This document shows, one piece after another, positions 17,694 through 26,594 of a stretch of 64,000 nucleotides of DNA. Origin of the DNA: Martelella radicis (GTDB lineage Bacteria > Pseudomonadota > Alphaproteobacteria > Rhizobiales > Rhizobiaceae); the NCBI RefSeq assembly GCF_014196625.1, contig NZ_JACIDZ010000003.1, positions 62,001 through 126,000 of the forward strand, in the 5' to 3' direction. Each line of letters starts with the position of its first letter. Positions within the stretch are counted from its first letter, which is position 1. Made by a program: the position numbers and the translations under genes. A model generated the notes under the pieces. That model saw only the letters and a program-made list of their open reading frames with translations. It did not search any database and had not been told where the DNA came from.

Positions 17694-18041
17694 ATGAAAG
17701 ATGCGGACAATGAAGGTTATAGAAGCTTCGCGCGTGGGGGGCTCACGGCCGTAGTTACCGTAAATTCCGGGGCCTTGGTTGCTCTTGTCTCGCAACTCTC
17801 AAGCCTCAAAGACCCATCGAATGGGCCTTGCTTAAAAGCCTCTTTCATTTGCTGGGTAGCAGGTATTGTGTTGGGGCTATTGGCTTGGGCTACCGCCGCC
17901 GCAGCAGCTCAATCGTTCGCGAATGAAAAATACCGGCGTGAAGCCTTTTTTGCTGCGGCGGGCTTTCTTCTCTTTTTTCTATCGATCCTAAGCTTTATCG
18001 CCGGCGTCGGGTTTGTTTTTCAAGCGGTTTTTCCGTCCTAG
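17694..18041 (+). CDS. Small hypothetical membrane protein, lower GC than neighbours
   Basis: A 115-residue protein with three predicted membrane segments: roughly residues 18-38 (GLTAVVTVNSGALVALVSQL), 55-77 (FICWVAGIVLGLLAWATAA) and 90-112 (GFLLFFLSILSFIAGVGFVF). I recognise no family. The codons are clearly AT-richer than in the flanking genes (for example ttgctcttgtctcgc, gtgttggggcta), which suggests recent acquisition. It lies 35 bases after the phosphoesterase and its stop codon overlaps that of the convergent lldD-like gene. ATG 17694 was chosen over an in-frame TTG at 17679. The general shape recalls short membrane effectors of the SLATT sort, but that is speculation. Confidence 0.6.
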   Translation: MKDADNEGYRSFARGGLTAVVTVNSGALVALVSQLSSLKDPSNGPCLKASFICWVAGIVLGLLAWATAAAAAQSFANEKYRREAFFAAAGFLLFFLSILSFIAGVGFVFQAVFPS

Positions 18042-19186
18042 AACCCCACCTTCGCGATAATCTCCCGATCGATCTCCTCGATGTCGCGCTTGCCGCAAAG
18101 GGCCATGGTCACGTCGAGCTCCTTGCGGATGATGTCGAGGGCGCGGGTGACGCCTTTCTTGCCCATGGCGCCGAGGCCGTAAAGATAAGGGCGGCCGATA
18201 TAGGTGCCCTTGGCGCCGAGCGCGCGGGCCTTCAGCACATCCTGGCCGGAGCGGATGCCGCCATCCATGTGGATTTCGATATCGCCCTGAACCGCATCGA
18301 CGATTTCCGGCAGAACCGAGATCGAGGACCGTGCGCCGTCGAGCTGGCGACCGCCGTGGTTGGAGACGATGATCGCATCCGCGCCGGTCTTTGCCGCCAT
18401 CTTCGCGTCCTCGGCATCGAGCACGCCCTTCAGGATCAGCGGGCCGCCCCAGCGTTCCTTGATCCAGTCGACATCGGCCCAGGAAAGCTTCGGATCGAAC
18501 TGTTCGGCCGTCCAGACGGCAAGCGAGGAAAGGTCGGACGAGGCCGGCGCATGGCCGACGATGTTGCGGAAGGTGCGGCGCTTGGTCTGAAGCATCTCCA
18601 GCGCCCAGAAGGGCCGCGTGCCGACCTGCCAGACATGTTTGGGCGTGAATTTCGGCGGAGTCGACAGGCCGTTGACGAGGTCCTTGTGACGCTGGCCGAG
18701 GATCTGCAGGTCAAGCGTCAGCACCAGCGCGCCGCAATTGGCAGCCTTTGCCCGGTCGATCAGATCGCCGACGAAGCCGCGATCCTTCATTACGTAAAGC
18801 TGGAACCAGAAGGGCTCCTTGGTGTGCTCTGCCACATCCTCGATCGAGCAGACGCTCATGGTCGAGAGCGTGAAGGGAACGCCGGCCTCTTCCGCCGCCT
18901 GTGCCGCCAGAATCTCGCCGTCGGCATGCTGCATGCCGCAAAGGCCGGTCGGCGCCAGCGCAACCGGCATCGACACCTTGCGGCCGATCATCGTCGTTTC
19001 CAGCGAGCGGTCGGTCATGTCGACCAGCACGCGCTGGCGAAGGTTGATCCTGGCAAAATCCGTCTCGTTGGCGCGGTAGGTGCTTTCCGTCCAGGCACCG
19101 CTGTCGGCATAGTCGTAAAACATCTTCGGCACGCGCCATTTCGCGCGCTTCTTCAGGTCGGCAATGGTCAACGGCTCTGAAAACAT
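18038..19186 (-). CDS. FMN-dependent alpha-hydroxy-acid dehydrogenase (LldD-like)
   Basis: A 382-residue flavoenzyme of the L-lactate dehydrogenase/glycolate oxidase family, which oxidises (S)-2-hydroxy acids and passes electrons to the respiratory chain. Signatures: KRAKWRVPKMFYDYADSGAW near the start, PVALAPTGLCGMQHADGE near residue 80-97, PFWFQLYVMKDRGF near 125, and the active-site block SNHGGRQLDGARSSI near 270-284 with the catalytic His, then HMDGGIRSGQDVLKARALGA. GGGAGGA precedes ATG 19186. It lies 78 bases after guaD on the same strand. In this setting lactate, glycolate or another hydroxy acid are all possible, so no symbol is assigned. Confidence 0.85.
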   Translation of the reverse strand: MFSEPLTIADLKKRAKWRVPKMFYDYADSGAWTESTYRANETDFARINLRQRVLVDMTDRSLETTMIGRKVSMPVALAPTGLCGMQHADGEILAAQAAEEAGVPFTLSTMSVCSIEDVAEHTKEPFWFQLYVMKDRGFVGDLIDRAKAANCGALVLTLDLQILGQRHKDLVNGLSTPPKFTPKHVWQVGTRPFWALEMLQTKRRTFRNIVGHAPASSDLSSLAVWTAEQFDPKLSWADVDWIKERWGGPLILKGVLDAEDAKMAAKTGADAIIVSNHGGRQLDGARSSISVLPEIVDAVQGDIEIHMDGGIRSGQDVLKARALGAKGTYIGRPYLYGLGAMGKKGVTRALDIIRKELDVTMALCGKRDIEEIDREIIAKVGF

Positions 19187-19204
19187 GAGCTCCTCCCACA
19201 TCAA

Positions 19205-19231
19205 ATATGAATGCTCTTATTACATATGAAT
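19205..19231 (-). promoter_or_regulatory. AT-rich direct repeat upstream of the lldD-like gene, possible operator
   Basis: ATATGAAT occurs at 19205-19212 and again at 19224-19231, start to start 19 bases (about two helical turns), in a very AT-rich stretch immediately upstream of the gene's ribosome site. On the minus strand TTGGCA (19243-19238) could be a -35. This suggests that the lldD-like gene has its own regulated promoter rather than only reading through from guaD. Confidence 0.35.
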
Positions 19232-19264
19232 ATATATCTGCCAACCGGCTTTTGCGCGATGCAC

Positions 19265-20575
19265 CTACAAACCGGATTTGACCGGGTTGCCGGCCACATA
19301 GGTCTCCGCGATCGCCCTGTCGTCGCCCATTGTCTGCAACAGGAACAGCTCCTCCGCAAGGGTGGAGACGGCGTCCATTTTGAGCGCCATGGCGGGCGTC
19401 GCGCGCGCATCGAGCACCACCAGGTCGGCATCGCTGTCAGGATCCAGCGTCCCGATCCGGTCTGCAAGCGAAAGCGCCTCGGCATTGCCCAGCGTCATCG
19501 CGAAAAAGCTCTCCAGCGGGTTGAGGCGTTCGCCGCGCAATTGCTGGATCTTGTAGGCCTCGTCCATGGTCTTCAGCATGGAATAGCTGGTGCCGCCGCC
19601 AATATCGGTCGCAACGGCGATGCGCACCGGCTTTTCGCGGGTCTCGTAATCCTTGAACGGGAACAGGCCCGAGCCGAGGAAGAGGTTGGAGGTCGGGCAG
19701 TGGACGGCGACCGCGCCGGTCTCGTTGAGCACGTCGCGTTCACGTTCGGAAAGGTGGATCGCGTGGCCGAGAAGGGTCTTTGCGCCCAGAAGGTCATAGC
19801 GGGCGTAGATATCGGTATAGTCCTGCGCTTCCGGATAAAGCTCCAGCGCGCGTTCGATTTCCGCCGTGTTTTCGGAAAGATGCGTCTGGATATGCAGGTC
19901 GGGAAATTCCCGCGCCAGCGCTCCGGTCACTTCCATCTGTTCGTGCGAGGAGGTCAGCGCGAAACGCGGCGAGATGACCACGTGGTTGCGCGCCTTGCCG
20001 TGCCAGTCGGCAATCACCGCCTTGGTGTCGTCATAGGCTGATTGCGGCGTGTCAGTCAGCACTTCCGGCGCATTGCAATCCATCAGCACCTTGCCGCCGA
20101 GCATCAGCATGTTGCGCTTCGAAGCTTCGGCGAAATAGGCATCTGCCGAGGCCTTGTGCACCGAGCAATAGGCAACCGCCGTAGTGGTACCCTGGCGGAT
20201 CATCTCGTCAAAAAAGGAAACGGCAATGCGGGCGCCATGGGCGGGATCGGCGAAGCGCTGCTCCTCGACGAAGGTGTAGGTGTTGAGCCATTCCAGAAGA
20301 TTGGCGGCATAGGAGCCGACCACCTGCATCTGCGGAAAGTGAAGATGCGTGTCGATCAGGCCCGGCAGGATCAGGTTTGGGCGATGGTCGACGATTTCCG
20401 CGCCCTCCGGCGCATCGAGCAGGATGGTTTCGAACGGGCCGAACGCCAAAATGCGGCCCCCTGAAATCAGCAGGCCGCCATCGTCCTCATACACATAGCT
20501 TTCGGTGTCCGAAATCGACAGAGGCCGGCGGTTGAAGCTCAGGAGCCGGCCCCTCAGGATGCGTGGTGGGGTCAT
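19265..20575 (-). CDS. guaD: Guanine deaminase
   Basis: A 436-residue amidohydrolase converting guanine to xanthine and ammonia, which feeds the xanthine dehydrogenase encoded in the same block. Motifs: LPGLIDTHLHFPQMQVVGSY near residue 70-89 with the metal-binding HxH, GTTTAVAYCSVH near 130-141, QTHLSENTAEIE near 230, LLGHAIHLSE near 268, and CPTSNLFLGSGLFP near 295-308, then the metal Asp in VATDIGGGTSYSML. ATG 20575 overlaps the puuD stop (ATGA), so the two are translationally coupled. Confidence 0.94.
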   Translation of the reverse strand: MTPPRILRGRLLSFNRRPLSISDTESYVYEDDGGLLISGGRILAFGPFETILLDAPEGAEIVDHRPNLILPGLIDTHLHFPQMQVVGSYAANLLEWLNTYTFVEEQRFADPAHGARIAVSFFDEMIRQGTTTAVAYCSVHKASADAYFAEASKRNMLMLGGKVLMDCNAPEVLTDTPQSAYDDTKAVIADWHGKARNHVVISPRFALTSSHEQMEVTGALAREFPDLHIQTHLSENTAEIERALELYPEAQDYTDIYARYDLLGAKTLLGHAIHLSERERDVLNETGAVAVHCPTSNLFLGSGLFPFKDYETREKPVRIAVATDIGGGTSYSMLKTMDEAYKIQQLRGERLNPLESFFAMTLGNAEALSLADRIGTLDPDSDADLVVLDARATPAMALKMDAVSTLAEELFLLQTMGDDRAIAETYVAGNPVKSGL

Positions 20576-21813
20576 TCAGCCTTCTTTCCGCTGGTGCTGG
20601 ATCTGTACCAGGCCACCAGTTTTTCCCGCTCGTCATCCGTCATGCTGGTAACGTTGCCGGGCGGCATGGCATGGCTGCGGGCAGCCTGCAGGTAAATCTG
20701 TCCGGCGCGCGAGGCAATTTCCGCATCGGTCTCGAAGCGGACGTTGAGCGGCGGACGGTGAATGCCTTCCCATACGGGTTCCGCCGCATGGCACATGGAA
20801 CAGCGCGAGGAGACGATCTCCTTCGCCGAGGCGAAGTGCGGGTCCTGCGCGAACTTCTCGAAGGCGGGTGCGACGGCCATGTTCGGATCCTCTGCCGTAA
20901 ACAGTTTCGGCGATGTCGAAAGCCACATCATCAGGATGAAGATGATCGCCGTCAGCAGCCATGTCCAGTTCGGCTGGCCTTTGCGGGCATGCATGGTGTT
21001 GAAATAGTGCCGGATCGTGACGCCCATGAGGAAGACGAGGGCCGCGATCACCCAGTTGAAGGTGGTGGCAAAGGCCAGCGGGTAGTGGTTCGACAGCATG
21101 AAGAAGATGACCGGCAGGGTCAGGTAGTTGTTATGCGTCGAACGCTGCTTGGCCTCCTTGCCGAGCTTGGGATCAGGGATCTTGCCCGCCTTCAGATCGG
21201 CGACCACGATCTTCTGGTTCGGGATGATGACGAAGAACACGTTCGCCGTCATGATCGTCGCGGTGAACGCGCCCATATGCAGGAAGGCGGCGCGGCCGGT
21301 GAAGACATGGGTATAGCCCCAGGCCATCAGGATCAGCAGCACGTAAAGCAGCAGCATCAGCCCGACCGTGTGCTTGCCGAGCGGCGATTTGCACAGATAG
21401 TGATAGAACAGCCAGCCGATCGACAGCGAGGCGAGCGAGATCAGGATGGCGACCGGGGCGGAGACATCGAGGACGCTGCGATTGACCAGGAACAGATCCG
21501 CGCCGCCGTAATAGACCAGAACCAGCATCAGGAAGCCGGAAACCCACGTCATGTAGGATTCCCATTTGAACCACACCAGATGCTCCGGCATGTTCGAAGG
21601 CGCGACCATGTATTTCTGCAGGTGGTAGAAGCCGCCGCCGTGGACCTGCCACTCCTCGCCGCTCACCCCTTCCGGCATGCCGGGACGCGCGATCAGTCCC
21701 AGGTCCAGCGCGATGAAATAGAAGGATGAGCCGATCCAGGCAATTGCCGTGACGACATGCAGCCAGCGCACGGCAAATTGCGCCCATTCCCAGAAAATGG
21801 CCAGTTCAAACAT
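20572..21813 (-). CDS. puuD: Membrane urate oxidase PuuD with cytochrome c domain
   Basis: A 413-residue inner-membrane urate hydroxylase that converts urate to 5-hydroxyisourate and sends electrons to the respiratory chain instead of making H2O2. The N-terminal domain (DUF989-type) has about eight membrane helices, for example WLHVVTAIAWIGSSFYFIAL and TVGLMLLLYVLLILMAWGY, and contains the conserved GGGFYHLQKYMVAP. The C-terminal 100 residues form a cytochrome c domain with the haem site CSMCH near residue 325 and the distal Met in SHAMPPGNV. ATG 21813 is preferred over an in-frame TTG at 21828. It replaces soluble uricase in this pathway. Confidence 0.94.
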   Translation of the reverse strand: MFELAIFWEWAQFAVRWLHVVTAIAWIGSSFYFIALDLGLIARPGMPEGVSGEEWQVHGGGFYHLQKYMVAPSNMPEHLVWFKWESYMTWVSGFLMLVLVYYGGADLFLVNRSVLDVSAPVAILISLASLSIGWLFYHYLCKSPLGKHTVGLMLLLYVLLILMAWGYTHVFTGRAAFLHMGAFTATIMTANVFFVIIPNQKIVVADLKAGKIPDPKLGKEAKQRSTHNNYLTLPVIFFMLSNHYPLAFATTFNWVIAALVFLMGVTIRHYFNTMHARKGQPNWTWLLTAIIFILMMWLSTSPKLFTAEDPNMAVAPAFEKFAQDPHFASAKEIVSSRCSMCHAAEPVWEGIHRPPLNVRFETDAEIASRAGQIYLQAARSHAMPPGNVTSMTDDEREKLVAWYRSSTSGKKAE

Positions 21814-21910
21814 AAATTGTGCCCCCAAACGTCAGATGCGGGAATGATGCGAAATTTTGCCGCGAAAAAAAAGTGCCGGAGCGCAAAGAAGACAAATTAG
21901 TTGAGCCTTT

Positions 21911-22747
21911 TCAGTTCTTTGCTCGTTCTGCGGGCAGCCTGCCTGCTTTTGCGGCAGAAATGACGTGGATAAGTTCACTTGCAACCAGGGCGGCAATCAC
22001 GGCCGGACGCTTGTCGGCAACGCCGGCGCCGATCGGCATGGTCAGCCGCGAGAGCTCTGTTTCACTCAAGCCCTCCTTCCGCGCAAAATTCAGGAACGTC
22101 GCCCGCTTGGTCTTCGAGCCGATCATGCCGCAATAGGAAAGATCGTCGCGTTTCAGCGCTTCCGTCGCGATCAGAAAATCAAGCGCATGGTCATGGGTAA
22201 GGATGACGGCGGCACTGCCGGACGGCAGGCGTGCGACTTCGGCCTCCGGCATCGGCGAGAGGCGAAGCGCGACGGTCTCCGGCAGCGGCCCATCCATTTC
22301 CGGGCGGGTCTCGATCACAGTCGTGTTGAAGGGTAGAGGAGCAAGCGCCTGCGCGAGCGCCACGCCGACATGCCCGCCGCCGAAAATATAGACCGAAGGG
22401 TTGGATGCCGCCTTCTCCGCAAGCAAGTTCAGCAGGCGATCGACTGTGCCGGTTTCCGCGACCTCAAAGCCGAGAACCGTCCGCCCGCCGCAGCATTGGC
22501 CGATCTCGGGGCCGAGGGGAATGTCGAGCCGCAGCGGTGCGTCATGTCCTTTCAGCAGACGCCGGGCATGATCGATCGCGATATATTCGAGCTGGCCGCC
22601 GCCGATCGTCCCGCAGGTGGCGTCACTTGAAACGACCATCACCGCGCCTGCCTCGCGCGGCGTCGAGCCCTTGATCTCGGTCACCGTGACAATGACGGCG
22701 GCCGGATGGGCCTCGAAAAAACGCCGGAATGTCGCGACCTCGCTCAT
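21911..22747 (-). CDS. xdhC: Xanthine dehydrogenase accessory protein XdhC
   Basis: A 278-residue molybdenum cofactor chaperone that binds and inserts sulfurated Moco into XdhB. The N-terminal XdhC_CoxI part has VTVTEIKGSTPREAGAVMVV near residue 20-39 and CGTIGGGQLEYIAIDHAR near 45-62 (GGGQLE is diagnostic); QCCGGRTVLGFE lies near 84. The C-terminal Rossmann part has YIFGGGHVGVALAQAL near 120 and YCGMIGSKTKRATFL near 205. It starts three bases after the xdhB stop. It differs clearly from the PaoD-like protein at 4.1 kb, so each molybdo-hydroxylase has its own chaperone. Confidence 0.94.
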   Translation of the reverse strand: MSEVATFRRFFEAHPAAVIVTVTEIKGSTPREAGAVMVVSSDATCGTIGGGQLEYIAIDHARRLLKGHDAPLRLDIPLGPEIGQCCGGRTVLGFEVAETGTVDRLLNLLAEKAASNPSVYIFGGGHVGVALAQALAPLPFNTTVIETRPEMDGPLPETVALRLSPMPEAEVARLPSGSAAVILTHDHALDFLIATEALKRDDLSYCGMIGSKTKRATFLNFARKEGLSETELSRLTMPIGAGVADKRPAVIAALVASELIHVISAAKAGRLPAERAKN

Positions 22748-22750
22748 GCC

Positions 22751-25096
22751 TCACGCCTTCTTCATCCGCTCCACCGCCATCAGCACGCGCTCGGGCGTTG
22801 CCGGGGCATCAAGCCTCGGGCAGACGCGGTAGTCGGCGACGCTGGCAACGGCCATGGAGATCGCCTCCAGCGCCGAGATTGCCAGCATGAAGGGCGGTTC
22901 GCCGACGGCCTTGGAACGGCCGATAGTCGGTTCCAGATTTTCGGAAAAATCGGTGAGCTTGACGTTGAAGATCTTCGGCCGATCGGAAGCAAGCGGGATC
23001 TTGTAGGTGGACGGCGCATGGGTGCGAAGCCGCCCCTTGTCGTCCCACCACAATTCCTCCGTCGTCAGCCAGCCGAGACCCTGCACGAAGCCGCCCTCGA
23101 TCTGGCCGATATCGATGGTCGGGTTCAGCGACCGCCCGGCATCGTGGAGGATGTCGGTCCGGTCGAACAGGTATTCGCCGGTCAGCGTATCGATCGAGAC
23201 CTCGGTGCAGGCCGCGCCATAGGCGAAATAGTAGAACGGTCGGCCCTTGCCTGCCGCGCGGTCCCAGTGGATCTTTGGCGTCTTGTAGAAGCCTGCGGCC
23301 GAAAGCTGGATACGGGCAAAATAGGCGGCCTTGATCAGATCGGGGAAAGGAATTTCTTCCTTTCCGATGCGCACCCGGTTCGGCAGGAACTCGATTTCCT
23401 CCGGCGCGACATTCCAGTGTTCGGCGGCAAAGGCGACCAGCCGGTCGCGGATCTGCATCGCGCCGTTCCAGGCTGCCATGCCGTTGAGGTCGGAGCCGGA
23501 CGAGGCGGCGGTAGCCGAGGTGTTCGGCACCTTGCCGGTCGTCGTCGCGGTGATCTTCACCCGTTCGAGGTCGATCTGGAAGACGTCGGCGACCACCTGG
23601 GCAACCTTGATGTAGAGCCCCTGACCCATCTCCGTGCCGCCGTGATTGAGTTGCACCGAGCCGTCCTGATAGACATGGACGAGGGCGCCGGCCTGGTTGA
23701 AGGCGGTCATGGTGAAGGAAATGCCGAATTTCACCGGCGTCAGCGCGATGCCCTTCTTGATGATCGGACTGGTCTTGTTGAAGTCGATGATTGCCTGCCT
23801 GCGGGCGCGATAGTCCGAGGTCTGTTCCAGTTCCTCGACCACGCGCAGGATGATGTTGTCCTCCACCGTCTGGTGGTAGGGCGTCACATCGCGGCCGGAG
23901 CCGTTGGGTCCGTAGAAATTCGCCTTGCGGATATCGAGCGGGTCTTTCTGCAGCGCGTAGGCGATCTCCTCGATGAAGCGCTCGCCCGCCAGCATGCCCT
24001 GCGGCCCGCCGAAACCGCGATAGGCGGTATTCGAGCAGGTATGCGTCTTCAACGGTCGGGAGACCATGTGCACGTTCGGATAATAATAGGAACTGTCGGC
24101 GTGAAACAGCGTGCGGTCGGTCACCGGACCGGAAAGGTCGGAGGAAAAGCCGCAGCGCCCGGCAAAGGTCGCGTCCACGCCTTCGATCACGCCGTCGTCG
24201 TCGAAGCCGATATCGTAGAAGGCGACGAAATCGTGACGCTTGCCGGTGATCACCATGTCCTCGTCGCGGTCGGGACGGACCTTGATGGCGCGGTTCAGCT
24301 TCTTGGCCGCAAGGGCCGCGATCGCGGCAAAGCCGTTGCCCTGGGTCTCCTTGCCGCCAAAACCGCCGCCCATGCGCCGCTGATAGACGGTGACGGCGTT
24401 TGACGGAATATCGAGCACATGGCCGACGATGTGCTGGATCTCGCTTGGATGCTGGGTTGATGACCAGACGGCCACCTCGTCATCCTCACCGGGAATGGCG
24501 AGCGCGATCTGGCTTTCGAGGTAGAAATGTTCCTGTCCGCCGATTTCCATCTCGCCGGTGATCCTGCGCGGCGCCTTGTCGAGCGCGGCTTTGGCATCGC
24601 CGCGCTGAAGCGTCATTGGCGTGATGACATTGGGGGCGTCATGGGCAATCGCGTCACGCACATTGGTCCAGAAGGGCAGGTCATCATAGGTGATCTTCGC
24701 CAGCCGGGCTGCCGCGCGGGCCTGATGCCGGGTTTCGGCGATCACCGCGAACATGATCTGGCCGTGATACTCGACCTCTTCATTGGCAAAGAGCGGCTCG
24801 TCGTGATTGCCGCCCGAGGAAATATCATTGGTGCCTGGGACATCCTTCGCCGACAGCACGGCGACCACGCCGGGGGCTTCCGCCACCGCCGACAGGTCCA
24901 TTCCGGCAATGCGCGCGTGCGGACGTTCGGAAAGGCCGAGGCCGACATGCAGAAGGCCTGCGGGTTCCGGAATGTCATCGATGTATTCAGCGGTGCCGGC
25001 CACATGCTTGTGGGCGGAATCGTGAACGCGGGGCTTGTGCATGCCGCCGGAAATCTCGGTCTTCAGGGAAAGCGCGTCATTGGTCTGCTTGTCCAT
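22751..25096 (-). CDS. xdhB: Xanthine dehydrogenase, molybdopterin-binding subunit
   Basis: A 781-residue large subunit that hydroxylates hypoxanthine and xanthine to urate at the molybdenum site. It starts with a GGMHKPRVHDSAHKHVAGTAEYIDD type segment; RRMGGGFGGKETQGN near residue 245 is the dioxo-Mo contact loop, NTAYRGFGGPQGM near 345 carries the substrate-binding Arg region, QLNHGGTEMGQGLYIKVAQVV lies near 480-500, and SKAVGEPPFMLAISALEAI near 725 holds the catalytic Glu. It begins one base after the xdhA stop. The two-subunit layout (XdhA fused FeS/FAD plus XdhB) is the usual one in proteobacteria. Confidence 0.95.
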   Translation of the reverse strand: MDKQTNDALSLKTEISGGMHKPRVHDSAHKHVAGTAEYIDDIPEPAGLLHVGLGLSERPHARIAGMDLSAVAEAPGVVAVLSAKDVPGTNDISSGGNHDEPLFANEEVEYHGQIMFAVIAETRHQARAAARLAKITYDDLPFWTNVRDAIAHDAPNVITPMTLQRGDAKAALDKAPRRITGEMEIGGQEHFYLESQIALAIPGEDDEVAVWSSTQHPSEIQHIVGHVLDIPSNAVTVYQRRMGGGFGGKETQGNGFAAIAALAAKKLNRAIKVRPDRDEDMVITGKRHDFVAFYDIGFDDDGVIEGVDATFAGRCGFSSDLSGPVTDRTLFHADSSYYYPNVHMVSRPLKTHTCSNTAYRGFGGPQGMLAGERFIEEIAYALQKDPLDIRKANFYGPNGSGRDVTPYHQTVEDNIILRVVEELEQTSDYRARRQAIIDFNKTSPIIKKGIALTPVKFGISFTMTAFNQAGALVHVYQDGSVQLNHGGTEMGQGLYIKVAQVVADVFQIDLERVKITATTTGKVPNTSATAASSGSDLNGMAAWNGAMQIRDRLVAFAAEHWNVAPEEIEFLPNRVRIGKEEIPFPDLIKAAYFARIQLSAAGFYKTPKIHWDRAAGKGRPFYYFAYGAACTEVSIDTLTGEYLFDRTDILHDAGRSLNPTIDIGQIEGGFVQGLGWLTTEELWWDDKGRLRTHAPSTYKIPLASDRPKIFNVKLTDFSENLEPTIGRSKAVGEPPFMLAISALEAISMAVASVADYRVCPRLDAPATPERVLMAVERMKKA

Positions 25097-25097
25097 C

Positions 25098-26561
25098 TTA
25101 CGCCTCCTCGCGTTCGAAGCGTGAGAGTTCCTGCGGGCTGCCCCCGGTTTCCATGAGCAGGCGGGAGAGAAGGTTCTTGGCCGCGAGCATGCGATATTCG
25201 GCTGTCGCGCGCATATCGGTCATCGGCTGGTAGTCGCTCTCAAAGGCGGGCCGGGCCGCTTCCACGGTCTCGGTCGTCCACGGCTTGCCGGAAAGGGCGG
25301 CCTCCACATGGGCCGCGCGTTTCGGAATGCCGGCCATGCCGCCATAGGCGATGCGGATCTTGTCGACCGTGCCGTCGGCTGAAAGCTCAAGATAGAAGGC
25401 TCCGCAAAGGGCGGAAATATCCTCTTCGCGGCGTTTGGAAACCTTGTAGACCGCGTAATGCGCGCCCTCGGCCGGCTTCGGAACGGTGAGCGAGAGGACG
25501 AATTCGCCCGGTCGCCGGTCCTGCTTGCCGTAGTCGCGAAAATAATCCTCAAGCGCGATGGAGCGCGTGCAGTCCTTCGATTGCAGCGTCAGCGTCGCCC
25601 CGAGCGCGATCAGGGCGGGCGGCGTATCGCCGATCGGCGAGCCATTGGCGACATTGCCGCCGATCGTGCCCATATTGCGCACCTGCTCGCCGCCAATGCG
25701 GTCGATCAGCCGGGAGAGCGCCGGGATCTTGCCGGAAAGCGCCGGGAACGCTTCAGTATAGGTGACGCCCGCGCCGATGATGAAGCTCTTCTCCGTCTCG
25801 GTGATCGTCTGCAGCTCTTCCAGATGGTTGATGAACACCATCGGGTTCAGTTCGCGCATCTGCTTGGTGACCCAAAGACCGACATCGGTCGAGCCTGCTA
25901 CGATCGTCGCGTCGCGATATTCGGCGAGCACCTCGGCAAGGGCCTCGGCGGAGCCCGGAATGATACCGCGCTTGCTTTCGGTGCCGATGGTGATGGTCTC
26001 GCCGGTCTTCATTGCCGCAAGCCTTGCCATCACGCTTTCGCGTTCCCGCGCCAGCGCATCGAAAGCGGCATCCGGGCGTATGGCAGAGGCCTTTTCCGCC
26101 GCCTTGATGATGGGCTCGTAGCCGGTGCAGCGACAGAGATTGCCCTGCAATGCCTTCTCGATTGCCTGTCGGGACGGCTTTTCGTTTTCCATCCACAACG
26201 CATAAAGCGACATGACGAAGCCCGGCGTGCAGAAGCCGCATTGCGAGCCGTTCATGTCGACCATGGCCTGCTGGACGGGATGGAGCGCACCGTCCTTGGC
26301 GGCCAGATGCTCGACGGTGACGACATGGGTGGCATTCAGCGATGCGGTGAAGCGGATGCAGGAATTGACCGTCTCGTAGACAAGCCTTCCGCGCGTCAGC
26401 CTGCCGACCAGCACGGTGCAGGCGCCGCAATCGCCCTCGGCGCAGCCTTCCTTTGAGCCCGTCAGGCGGCGCTTGATGCGCAGATAGTCGAGCAGGGTTT
26501 CCGACGGCGAAAACCTGTCGCGCGTTACGTCCCTGTCGTTCAGGATGAACCGTATCGTCAT
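25098..26561 (-). CDS. xdhA: Xanthine dehydrogenase small subunit ([2Fe-2S]/FAD)
   Basis: A 487-residue subunit carrying two [2Fe-2S] clusters and FAD, which passes electrons from XdhB to NAD+. The first cluster is in SKEGCAEGDCGACTVLVG near residue 37-54 with a later NSC; the second in SQCGFCTPGFVMS and GNLCRCTGYEPI near 110-155. The FAD domain has IVAGSTDVGLWV near 220 and GTIGGNVANGSPIGDTPPAL near 300. GAAGGAA precedes ATG 26561; a TTG at 26564 is in frame. It lies 33 bases after bdhA on the same strand, so read-through from bdhA is possible. Confidence 0.95.
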   Translation of the reverse strand: MTIRFILNDRDVTRDRFSPSETLLDYLRIKRRLTGSKEGCAEGDCGACTVLVGRLTRGRLVYETVNSCIRFTASLNATHVVTVEHLAAKDGALHPVQQAMVDMNGSQCGFCTPGFVMSLYALWMENEKPSRQAIEKALQGNLCRCTGYEPIIKAAEKASAIRPDAAFDALARERESVMARLAAMKTGETITIGTESKRGIIPGSAEALAEVLAEYRDATIVAGSTDVGLWVTKQMRELNPMVFINHLEELQTITETEKSFIIGAGVTYTEAFPALSGKIPALSRLIDRIGGEQVRNMGTIGGNVANGSPIGDTPPALIALGATLTLQSKDCTRSIALEDYFRDYGKQDRRPGEFVLSLTVPKPAEGAHYAVYKVSKRREEDISALCGAFYLELSADGTVDKIRIAYGGMAGIPKRAAHVEAALSGKPWTTETVEAARPAFESDYQPMTDMRATAEYRMLAAKNLLSRLLMETGGSPQELSRFEREEA

Positions 26562-26594
26562 CAAAATTCCTTCAGCATACCCCGGAGGCGGGGG

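Noticed and set aside
22706-24403. 565-codon plus-strand frame opposite xdhB
   Set aside because: Antisense shadow; the minus-strand frame is a clear xanthine dehydrogenase subunit.
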